Shown piece by piece: positions 7,891 through 14,359 of a DNA stretch of 28,066 nt. The DNA lies in NCBI GenBank assembly GCA_043810355.1, contig JBDROB010000045.1, forward strand, positions 1 through 28,066. The letters run 5' to 3'. Position 1 is the first letter of the stretch, and every line of letters starts with the position of its first letter. The DNA comes from JAZDHV01 sp043810355 (GTDB lineage: Archaea > Nanobdellota > Nanobdellia > Woesearchaeales > JAGVYU01). The notes under the pieces were generated by a model that did no database searches, had not been told where the DNA came from, and saw only the letters and a list, made by a program, of their open reading frames with translations. The translations under genes and the position numbers were made by a program.

Positions 7891-8050
7891 TCAACTTATT
7901 TTTCTTAATTCTGCCGCTTTTTTGTGGGCTTCAAGACCTTCAACATCTGCTAAAGTTATTGTAATTTTTTTCATGTCCTCTAATCCATTAACACAAATCT
8001 CTTGAGTAGTCAAGAATTTTACCTATTTCATTCAGATTAACTATTTTCAT
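7891..8050 (-). pseudogene. hisD: hisD (histidinol dehydrogenase) remnant: both ends kept, middle deleted
   Basis: Two coding-like pieces lie in different frames. The first starts at ATG 8050, overlapping the stop of the hisA-I-E gene as ATGA, and reads MKIVNLNEIGKILDYSRDLC, ending at TAA 7988-7990; it resembles a HisD N-terminus. The second, open from about 8022 to TGA 7891-7893, reads FLTTQEICVNGLED then MKKITITLADVEGLEAHKKA and ends AELRKIS. This matches the HisD C-terminus (family pattern: TTQ, then LA-x-x-EGL-x-x-H-x-x-A-x-x-x-R). Intact HisD is about 420 residues, so about 370 codons are missing, with a frame change at the join near 8014-8025. HisD does the last two steps of histidine synthesis; this copy cannot. 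Confidence 0.75.
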
Positions 8051-9270
8051 TTTCTTCTCCTCCAAAGTTCATTCTTGATATCATTCACAGTTATCCCTTT
8101 TTTTGCCATTAAAACCAAAATAAAATAGGTCAAATCTGCAATTTCCCATATTAAATTTTCTTTATCTTTGTAATTCAATACTTCTTTAGATTCTTCTTCA
8201 ATTTTTGATTTGATTAATTCTTCTTTTTCAATGATTTTTGAAGTATAGGAATTAGGAACAGGATTGTCCATCCTATCCACAATCAGACCATATAGACTGT
8301 TAATATTAAATTCCTTGTCATCAAAACAAGCATATGTTCCTAAGTGACAAGCTACATTTTTTTGATCAACTATAAAAAGCAGAGTGTCATTATCACAATC
8401 AAGTTTTACTCTGATGATTCTTTGATAATTTCCTGAAGTTTCTCCTTTTTCCCAGATTTTATTTCTTGACCTGCTGTAATAGGTTGCATTTCCTGTCTGG
8501 AATGTTTTCAATAATGATTCTTTGTTTGAGTAAGCCAACATAAGGACTTGTCTGTTTGTATCCTGGACTATTGTTGGAATTAATCCATTATTTTTCTTAA
8601 AGTCTAATAATGAAATAAAAGCTTCATTGAGTTTTATTTTTCCAGTATATAATGCCATACCAATCTGAGAGTTGGCATTCAATTCATCAATATCTTGGAT
8701 ATTCTTGATTGTAGTGATTCCTCCTGCTACAGTAAGTTTATTTTTGGTTGATTCTCTTAATTTTTTAATAAGATCAATATCAATGCCTTGCATCAATCCT
8801 TCTTTATCTACATTAGTGAACAAAAATTCAGAACAATAATCTTCTAATTCTTCAATTAGATCAAATGGTGTTTTAGAGGTCTTTGTAACCCACCCTTGAT
8901 TTACTACAAAACTTTCTTTTGTATCAACAGCTACAATTATTCTGTCTTTTGGCAATTTTTTCAAAAAGTCAGGCATTGCATTTGTCCCAATAATTATTTT
9001 CTTTGCTCCAGCCTGCAATAATTCATTAGCTTTAGCTAAACTTCTTATGCCACCACCAACTCTGCAATCTGCAATCTTGCATATTTTCTTGATCAAATCA
9101 ATATTATTTCCTTTTCCAAGAGCAGCATCTAGATCAATCACAGCTAATTCGCCATATTTGGAAAATTCTCTAGCCAATTCTAATACATTTTCTCTTTCCA
9201 ATATTTTTTCTTTGCCTTGCTTAAGTTGAACAGCCTTTCCATCCATTATGTCTATACTTGGAATTATCAT
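8047..9270 (-). CDS. hisAIE: Trifunctional HisA-HisI-HisE fusion (histidine steps 2-4)
   Basis: 407 residues with three enzyme domains in a row. Residues 1-222 are HisA (ProFAR isomerase): IPSIDIMDG with catalytic D7, AVDTKES with D116, phosphate sites VGGGIRS and VAGGITT. The motif usually TDIxxDGTL reads TNVDKEGLM, with Glu157 for a conserved Asp. Residues about 223-325 are HisI (phosphoribosyl-AMP cyclohydrolase): VQDTNRQVLMLAY, YYSRSR, WEKGETSG, and zinc cysteines in DCD and ACHLGTYACF. Residues about 326-407 are HisE (phosphoribosyl-ATP pyrophosphatase): KIEEESKEVLNYKD, EIADLTYFILVLMAKKGI. HisA runs into HisI with almost no linker. HisI-HisE fusions are common; adding HisA is unusual. 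GGAGGT lies 7 nt before the ATG; hisF ends 40 nt upstream. Confidence 0.93.
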   Translation of the reverse strand: MIIPSIDIMDGKAVQLKQGKEKILERENVLELAREFSKYGELAVIDLDAALGKGNNIDLIKKICKIADCRVGGGIRSLAKANELLQAGAKKIIIGTNAMPDFLKKLPKDRIIVAVDTKESFVVNQGWVTKTSKTPFDLIEELEDYCSEFLFTNVDKEGLMQGIDIDLIKKLRESTKNKLTVAGGITTIKNIQDIDELNANSQIGMALYTGKIKLNEAFISLLDFKKNNGLIPTIVQDTNRQVLMLAYSNKESLLKTFQTGNATYYSRSRNKIWEKGETSGNYQRIIRVKLDCDNDTLLFIVDQKNVACHLGTYACFDDKEFNINSLYGLIVDRMDNPVPNSYTSKIIEKEELIKSKIEEESKEVLNYKDKENLIWEIADLTYFILVLMAKKGITVNDIKNELWRRRK

Positions 9271-9310
9271 TTTTGCGACCTCCTGGTTAACTGCTGAAAA
9301 TTTTTGATTT

Positions 9311-10066
9311 TCATTTTCTTACCTCTATACTTTTGTTTTTCAAATATTCTTTAACATAATCAACTGTATATTTTTCAAAGTGGAAGATAGAGGCTGCAAG
9401 TGCTGCATCAGCTTTACCTTTTTTAAATACATCCACAAAACTTTCTAAAGTTCCAGCACCACCTGAAGCAATTACAGGAATATTCACAGATTCTGAGATT
9501 AATCTGGTCAATTCTATATCAAAACCCTGTTTAGTCCCATCCGTATCTATTGAAGTCAATAAAATCTCACCTGCTCCAAGTTCTTCAGCTCTTTTTGCCC
9601 ATTGGATAGCATCAATTCCTGTTGGTTTCCTTCCACCTTTGATATAGACTTCATATTTTCCATTATTCTTTTTAGCGTCTATTGCGACAACAATGCATTG
9701 ATTTCCAAATTTTTCAGAAGCTTTTTTTATCAAGTCTGGATCTTTTACAGCTGATGTATTGATTGAAACTTTATCTGCCCCTGCATTGAGGATATCTCTG
9801 ATGTCATCAATATTATTGATTCCTCCACCAACAGTAAAAGGGATAAATATTTGATTTGCTACTTTTTCAACTAACTCTATTACTGTCTTTCTTTTTTCAT
9901 AAGTAGCAGTAATATCCAAAAAAATAAGTTCATCTGCTCCTTCATCATTATATTTTTTTGCTAATTTAACAGCATCACCAGCATATTTCAGGCTGACAAA
10001 ATTCCTTCCTTTGACAACTATTCCATCCTTTACATCTAAACAAGGGATTATTCTTTTAGTCAGCAT
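9311..10066 (-). CDS. hisF: Imidazole glycerol phosphate synthase, cyclase subunit HisF
   Basis: TIM-barrel subunit that uses ammonia from HisH to turn PRFAR into imidazole-glycerol phosphate and AICAR. The start ATG 10066 gives MLTKRIIPCLDVKDG, the usual N-terminus, with the catalytic Asp at residue 11; the second catalytic Asp is in TSIDTDGTKQG. Phosphate-binding loops TVGGGINN and VIASGGAG are intact. An in-frame ATG at 10075 exists, but the ribosome site AAGGAG touches it directly, while it lies about 9 nt from ATG 10066. The start overlaps the end of hisH by 7 nt, so the two subunits are probably translated together. Confidence 0.96.
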   Translation of the reverse strand: MLTKRIIPCLDVKDGIVVKGRNFVSLKYAGDAVKLAKKYNDEGADELIFLDITATYEKRKTVIELVEKVANQIFIPFTVGGGINNIDDIRDILNAGADKVSINTSAVKDPDLIKKASEKFGNQCIVVAIDAKKNNGKYEVYIKGGRKPTGIDAIQWAKRAEELGAGEILLTSIDTDGTKQGFDIELTRLISESVNIPVIASGGAGTLESFVDVFKKGKADAALAASIFHFEKYTVDYVKEYLKNKSIEVRK

Positions 10067-10656
10067 TTTGACCATCTCCTTAATATTTCAAGTCCAAATT
10101 CACCGCTTTTTTCTGGGTGGAACTGGACAGCAGTCACATTTTCATATAAGATAGCGCTAACAAATAGTTTATTATAATCAGTGGTAAGGGCAATAATCTC
10201 TTTTTGTTCTGGAACAACATAAAATGAATTGACGAAATATACATAACACTCTTGAAAAATATTATTTTTAGCAGATATCTCTTTAACAGGCATTATCTTA
10301 TTCCAGCCTATTTGAGGCACTTTCCCTTTACTGAATCTGACTACTTCTCCTTTAAATATTCCTAATCCTTTAACACCAGGACTTTCTTCGCTTTTTTCAA
10401 AAAGTGCTTGCAGGCCTAAACAGATTCCTAAAAAAGGTTTTCCGCTCTTTATAAATTGCTTTATAGCTTTGTCTAATCCTCGTTCCTCAAGACTCTTCAT
10501 CATAAATCCAAATGAACCGACTCCTGGAAGGATTAATTTTTCAGCTTTCTCAATTTCTTCTGGATCTGAAGTTATTTTAGGATTTATCCCTAAATATCTC
10601 AAAGCATTCTCTACACTTTTCAAATTTCCAGCTCCATAATCAATTATTGCTATCAT
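10060..10656 (-). CDS. hisH: Imidazole glycerol phosphate synthase, glutaminase subunit HisH
   Basis: Class I glutamine amidotransferase that supplies ammonia to HisF. The 198 residues show the whole family pattern: IAIIDYGAGNLKSVENAL at the start, oxyanion segment LPGVGSFG, nucleophile elbow GICLGLQALFE (cysteine near residue 80), and the catalytic His and Glu in VQFHPEKSG. Length is normal. AGGTG precedes the ATG, and hisG ends 6 nt upstream. Its glutamine could come from the glnA product encoded at 16.1 kb. Confidence 0.96.
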   Translation of the reverse strand: MIAIIDYGAGNLKSVENALRYLGINPKITSDPEEIEKAEKLILPGVGSFGFMMKSLEERGLDKAIKQFIKSGKPFLGICLGLQALFEKSEESPGVKGLGIFKGEVVRFSKGKVPQIGWNKIMPVKEISAKNNIFQECYVYFVNSFYVVPEQKEIIALTTDYNKLFVSAILYENVTAVQFHPEKSGEFGLEILRRWSKC

Positions 10657-10662
10657 TTTAGA

Positions 10663-11292
10663 TTACACCTTTTGTACTTGGTATGTTTTATTTGGCGTGA
10701 TACATTCTTTTTCAAATCCATTCGATAATATTAGAAAATCACTCTGCATAATCTTATCGTAAATGCTTAATTTGAATTTATTAAGTGAATCTCCAGTATA
10801 GACAATATCAATGATTAGGTCAGCTAATCCCTCACTGCAACTTGTCTCTACACAGCCATTGACATAGATTTTTTTGAAAATAAATCCTTTTCTTTCTAAA
10901 AAGTTCAGATATTTTCTTGCTATTCTTTTATATTTTGAAGAAATGCAAACTGTCAAATCTTTTTTCATTGATTCTAATCTGTTGTTTTTTGGCCCTATAA
11001 GGCATAATGTTGGTTTGTTGAACAAGGCTTTTTCATCATCCCAAGATATCCTTTTCAAGACCTTAAGTTTTGAACATCTTTTTTCTAGGCAAAACTCTTT
11101 ATATAAATCTTCACCAGTCAATCCAAAAGCTTTTTTTCCTTTATCTTTGAACTGTTTTAAAAGAAAAGGTATATCTTCTGCTCTTACTTCTATCAATCTA
11201 GATTTATCAGTAAAAAAAGATAATGCTTCTTCTCTGTATCTTCTAAGTCCTGAGTTTTTTGGGACCAAGATGAATACAATCACCGCTTTCAA
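10663..11292 (-). CDS. hisG: ATP phosphoribosyltransferase HisG, short form, divergent
   Basis: First enzyme of histidine synthesis (ATP + PRPP to phosphoribosyl-ATP). Recognisable parts: an N-terminal strand and LVPKNSGLRRYREEALSFF, AFGLTGEDLYKEF, then CISSKYKRIARKYLNFLERKG, NGCVETSCSEGLADLIIDIV and the PRPP loop YTGDSLNKFKL (family: [ST]G-x-[ST]L). At 209 residues it lacks the C-terminal regulatory domain of long HisG; bacterial short forms need HisZ, and none is seen here. The start is uncertain. The frame opens with TTG 11292 straight after an in-frame TAA, and its ribosome site is 18 nt away. A perfect GGAGGT-N5-ATG lies at 11316-11303, but that ATG is in another frame and stops after 20 codons. 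A one-base indel near the 5' end is the simplest explanation. Confidence 0.75.
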   Translation of the reverse strand: MKAVIVFILVPKNSGLRRYREEALSFFTDKSRLIEVRAEDIPFLLKQFKDKGKKAFGLTGEDLYKEFCLEKRCSKLKVLKRISWDDEKALFNKPTLCLIGPKNNRLESMKKDLTVCISSKYKRIARKYLNFLERKGFIFKKIYVNGCVETSCSEGLADLIIDIVYTGDSLNKFKLSIYDKIMQSDFLILSNGFEKECITPNKTYQVQKV

Positions 11293-11330
11293 TTATAGTA
11301 GTCATTTTCTACCTCCTGTTTGAAATAAAG

Positions 11331-11402
11331 GGCGATAGAGGGGAATCGAACCCCTGCCTCAGGAGCCACAGTCCAGTATTCTGCCATTGAACTACTATCG
11401 CC
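11331..11402 (-). tRNA. tRNA-His (GTG anticodon)
   Basis: On the minus strand this folds as a tRNA with an encoded G at position -1 facing C73, the tRNA-His identity mark. Acceptor GCGATAG/CTATCGC, D stem GTTC/GAAT around AATGGCA, anticodon stem CTGGA/TCCTG with one T-T mismatch and loop CTGTGGC (anticodon GTG), four-base variable loop AGGC, T stem AGGGG/CCCCT with loop TTCGATT. Total 72 nt, no encoded CCA. The 3' end is 25 nt before the candidate hisG ATG on the same strand, so it probably heads the his operon transcript. Confidence 0.93.
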
Positions 11403-11725
11403 AATAAAAAAAGATGAAAAGATATTTGATGAGAAGAATTTTGACGCATAAGAATCTAATAAAACAAATGTGTCTAATAAATCAATTTTTTGCTGAAATC
11501 TTGTGCAGAAGTCAGTTATAGGCTGTTTTAGATAAAAATAAGAGTTAGAACTATCAATAATGAATATAACCAGCGCATACTGCGCCAACAGCCTCAAAAT
11601 TTGTTTTTATCATTTTAACCTAGAAAATGTAAGTGGCTATTACATATTTAAACCTTTCGATACTGTTTTTTCTGAGTTTTAAAAAAAATGGAATATAAGA
11701 AATAAAAAAAATTAAAAGAAAAAAA
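11403..11725 (-). other. Non-coding region upstream of tRNA-His, with a paired segment
   Basis: No convincing gene. Inverted repeat AGGCTGTT (11520-11527) / AACAGCCT (11587-11594) encloses a GC-rich hairpin GCGCA-TAC-TGCGC (11573-11585). On the minus strand a TATA-like GATAAAAAC lies about 20-25 nt before the outer stem, so a transcript could begin at the stem and run into tRNA-His. This may be the leader of the tRNA-his operon or a separate small RNA. A T-run near 11690-11725 follows the lipoprotein gene's partner strand only loosely. Confidence 0.35.
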
Positions 11726-12940
11726 TCAGATATTGATAACAGGTGACCTGTTCTTGTCTTTTACTGTCACAGTGACTTCTGCACTCACTGATTTCACTCC
11801 ATCTGAAGCACTGACAGTGACTTTATATGTTCCTGCATCATCATATCCAGTAGATTTTGTTGCAGATGTCATCCATCCTGAATATGTTATTGCAACATCC
11901 TTTCCTTCTGGGTCTGTTGCACTTGCATCTATTGTCACTGTCTCTGTCTCTTCAACAGTAATGCTCGTGCTTCCAATAGTCAATACAGGCGGCTTATTGC
12001 TGCTTTGAACAATGACTTTTACAGATGTTGAATCAGTCAGTTTTCCATCTGAAGCAATGATTGTATATTCGTTTTCACCTGCATCACCTTCAGATGTTTG
12101 CCATTTACCACTTGAATCAAAAGGTGATGGATAAGTGATTGTCACTGAATCTCCATCAGGATCAGCTGATGTTGTCGCAATGGAAACCTTGTCACCTTCT
12201 GTCACAGTGATATCATTGATATCTTTGATTATTGGAGCCCTGTTGACATTGTTTACAGTAACCTTAACATCCTGTTTTGACTCTGATTTTCCATCTGATG
12301 CTTTTACAGTAACTGTATATGTTCCTGCATCATCAAATCCTGTAGCCTTTGAATTCTCAGTCATCCATCCGGATATCACAACAGTAACATCATCTCCATC
12401 TGCATCAGATATCTTGATGTCAAGTGTGACTGTTTCACCTTCATTTACTGTTATATCTGCAATTGGTTCAATAACTGGTGCTTTATTCAGGCTTTTAACA
12501 ACAATCAACAGCTCTTTTTTTGTCTCAGACTTGCCATCTGATGCAATAATTGTAACTTTATATTCTCCTGCATCACCTGCCTTGGTCTGCCATTCTCCTT
12601 TCTCATCAAGAGGTGATGTAAATGTGTAGGATATCTGATCTCCATCAGCATCAGTTTTAGCAAGATTAGGGAAACTTACAAGATCGCCTTCATTATATTC
12701 TTTTCTTTGCAAGCCTGAAGTATCTGCCATAGTTGTCGCTGTAACTGCCATAGTTGTTGTAGTCTCAGCCTCAGTTGTGGTTGTATCATCAATTATTATT
12801 GTGACATCTCCAAGAGTTGTGGCAGTCGGTCCTTTTCCTGGTGCCCAGCTCCATTTATCATCTTCATTTTTTATTTGAGAGCAACCAGATAATATGATTA
12901 TCAATATTATAATATATATCAGCATATATTTTATCTTCAT
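11726..12940 (-). CDS. Surface lipoprotein with Thr-rich stalk and four Ig-like repeats
   Basis: 404 residues. The signal peptide ends in lipobox ILSGC with Cys20 as the anchor. A stalk with TTTT clusters spans about 40-75. Four beta-sandwich repeats of about 80 residues follow (about 78-157, 158-237, 238-319, 320-399), each with EG-x-x-V, a D-[AP]-[DE]-G-[DK] calcium-type loop and [DN]AG-x-Y-x-V-x-[IV]-x-ASDG. Repeats 1 and 3 share a SPxDxxGxWQTxxGDAG core; repeats 2 and 4 share SGWMT and G[FY]DDAGTY, so a two-domain unit was duplicated. The protein stops eight residues into a fifth repeat (NRSPVINI). AGAGGTG lies before the ATG and a T-run after the stop. Likely an extracellular adhesion or envelope protein. 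Confidence 0.85.
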   Translation of the reverse strand: MKIKYMLIYIIILIIILSGCSQIKNEDDKWSWAPGKGPTATTLGDVTIIIDDTTTTEAETTTTMAVTATTMADTSGLQRKEYNEGDLVSFPNLAKTDADGDQISYTFTSPLDEKGEWQTKAGDAGEYKVTIIASDGKSETKKELLIVVKSLNKAPVIEPIADITVNEGETVTLDIKISDADGDDVTVVISGWMTENSKATGFDDAGTYTVTVKASDGKSESKQDVKVTVNNVNRAPIIKDINDITVTEGDKVSIATTSADPDGDSVTITYPSPFDSSGKWQTSEGDAGENEYTIIASDGKLTDSTSVKVIVQSSNKPPVLTIGSTSITVEETETVTIDASATDPEGKDVAITYSGWMTSATKSTGYDDAGTYKVTVSASDGVKSVSAEVTVTVKDKNRSPVINI

Positions 12941-13038
12941 GAAGTAACACCTCTTGTTAAATTATTGATTTATTCTCTTAAATTGCATATATAAATATTT
13001 AGGTAATAAGAAATATAGAAAATGGTATGGAAATTGCA

Positions 13039-13695
13039 TCACAACTGTTTTTTCTTATAATATGAGATGATAGCATAGCTTAATAAGATAATCATAACTG
13101 AAGTGATCATCACATTAACTGATATCCTCATAAGTAAATCTTCAAATAGTGAATCAGGCAATAATTGTTTCAATACAGTTGTTCGGCTGAGCATAAATGA
13201 TCCTGGTTTAAAAAATAAATAATGCAATGCTACAAATGTATTGTAAAAATTTATTAAAAAAGATACCAATAATATACCTCCCAATCCAACAACCACAAGT
13301 GCTCCATTCCTAAATATCTTTAAAAGATTCTTAATCTTAAATCTGAAATAGTAAAACAATGCAAGTATTATCATCAGGTCAGCAACAATGAACAGATAAA
13401 ACAATGAGATCATGATATCAAAGAAATTCCTGACATCATCCATATGATCAATCTCTTTCTCAGAATATCCATAATCTCCTAATTCATCCTTATGATTTAA
13501 AAAATCAAATATATTCTCAAGAATCTCATCAGCATTCTCTAATCTTGTATATGATCCATGCTTTTCAAACATTCTATGATAAACATCTTCATTAAACATC
13601 ATATATCTTGCATTTCCTACAATTATGATGTAAGCAAATGTTAACACTAAGAAAACCATAACAAATCTTTTTGAATATTTTTTCAGATTATCCAT
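13039..13695 (-). CDS. DUF1461-type integral membrane protein
   Basis: 218 residues from ATG 13695; a TTG 18 nt earlier in frame is possible but has no better ribosome site. Four or five membrane segments are visible: VMVFLVLTFAYIIIV, LFYLFIVADLMIILALFYYF, ALVVVGLGGILLVSFLIN and VNVMITSVMIILLSYAII. Between segments 1 and 2 is an outside loop of about 75 residues ending in EIDHMDDVRNFF. Between segments 3 and 4 is ALHYLFFKPGSFMLSRTTVLKQLLPDSLFED. The HM-x-DVR and HxLFFxxGS patterns recall the DUF1461 (TIGR01906) family of unknown function. It lies 23 nt after the Lrp-type regulator on the same strand and may be in its operon. Confidence 0.65.
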   Translation of the reverse strand: MDNLKKYSKRFVMVFLVLTFAYIIIVGNARYMMFNEDVYHRMFEKHGSYTRLENADEILENIFDFLNHKDELGDYGYSEKEIDHMDDVRNFFDIMISLFYLFIVADLMIILALFYYFRFKIKNLLKIFRNGALVVVGLGGILLVSFLINFYNTFVALHYLFFKPGSFMLSRTTVLKQLLPDSLFEDLLMRISVNVMITSVMIILLSYAIISYYKKKQL

Positions 13696-13718
13696 TTTGG
13701 AAAAAATTATCAATTAAT

Positions 13719-14171
13719 TCAATTGATCCTGATAGGCTCTTCTTTGATTGTATTCAGCACCAGCTTTGTATGAACCCTTTCCACATTTTCAAATGTCTGC
13801 AGTCTTTTGACAAATCTATCAAGATCCATCCTTTTCTTGAATTTAGCTATTATCTCTGTATCAAAGTCACCAGTCATGTCATAGATTGCAAAAACATTCT
13901 CAGTATTGATTATTTTCTTATCAACATCAGCCTCTTTTCCTTTTGATATCCGTAATTGTATAACAACATGGAATCCATAACCTAATTTTTCATAATTAAT
14001 TATAGGAGCGAATTTTTTTATAATGCCCTCGGATTCTAATCTTTTTACCCTGTTCATCACTGTTACAACAGATACATTTGCTTTTTTAGCAACCTGTCTA
14101 TAAGATAGTCTCGCATTATCATTAAGAATATTCAGGATTATATGATCGAGTGGGTCTGTGTCTACAGTCAT
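13719..14171 (-). CDS. Lrp/AsnC-family transcriptional regulator
   Basis: 150 residues. N-terminal helix-turn-helix: LDHIILNILNDNARLSYRQVAKKANVSVVTVMNRVKRLESEGIIK. C-terminal RAM ligand/oligomer domain: VVIQLRISKGKEADVDKKI, VFAIYDMTGDFDTEIIAKFK, FVKRLQTFENVERVHTKLVLN. ATG 14171 is preceded by AGAGGT at 6 nt; an in-frame TTG at 14219 lies in the promoter (TATA-like TTATAAAAG about 30 nt upstream). Lrp proteins sense amino acids and in archaea often control nitrogen genes. This gene is divergent from amtB-glnK-glnA, which makes regulation of that operon, and of itself, the likely role. Confidence 0.93.
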   Translation of the reverse strand: MTVDTDPLDHIILNILNDNARLSYRQVAKKANVSVVTVMNRVKRLESEGIIKKFAPIINYEKLGYGFHVVIQLRISKGKEADVDKKIINTENVFAIYDMTGDFDTEIIAKFKKRMDLDRFVKRLQTFENVERVHTKLVLNTIKEEPIRIN

Positions 14172-14219
14172 GTTAAAACCTCTGTGTTTTTTAAGTCTTT
14201 TATAACTTTTATAAGACAA

Positions 14220-14359
14220 TTGTTAATTCTTTATATAGATTTAGTGTATTATTCTTAACATATATTTAAATTTTACTATTAATATAACAGATATGTTAGT
14301 TATTTTCTAGAATAAGTTTAAATATCATATATAAATAATCTAATAACAGGTGTGGAAAT
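14220..14359. promoter_or_regulatory. Divergent lrp / amtB promoter region with inverted repeat
   Basis: Very AT-rich. TAACATAT (14256-14263) and ATATGTTA (14291-14298) form an 8-bp inverted repeat with 27 nt between, a spacing that would fit an Lrp octamer or a looped site. TATA-like elements for amtB lie at about 14314-14325 and 14328-14336; AGGTG at 14348-14352 is the amtB ribosome site. A related motif, TTACATATGTTAA, lies downstream of glnA at 17538-17550. Confidence 0.4.

Noticed and set aside
11283..11316. Histidine leader peptide and attenuator before hisG
   Set aside because: The 20-codon frame has only one His codon and no alternative hairpins are visible; a damaged hisG start is simpler.
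11289..11597. Minus-strand open frame of 102 residues over the tRNA-His
   Set aside because: It runs through the whole tRNA gene, has no ribosome site and an unnatural composition; the tRNA explains the region.
12135..12629. Plus-strand open frame of 164 residues opposite the Ig-repeat lipoprotein
   Set aside because: It is a shadow of the repeated coding sequence on the other strand, with a Thr/Ser/Val-rich composition that mirrors the repeats.
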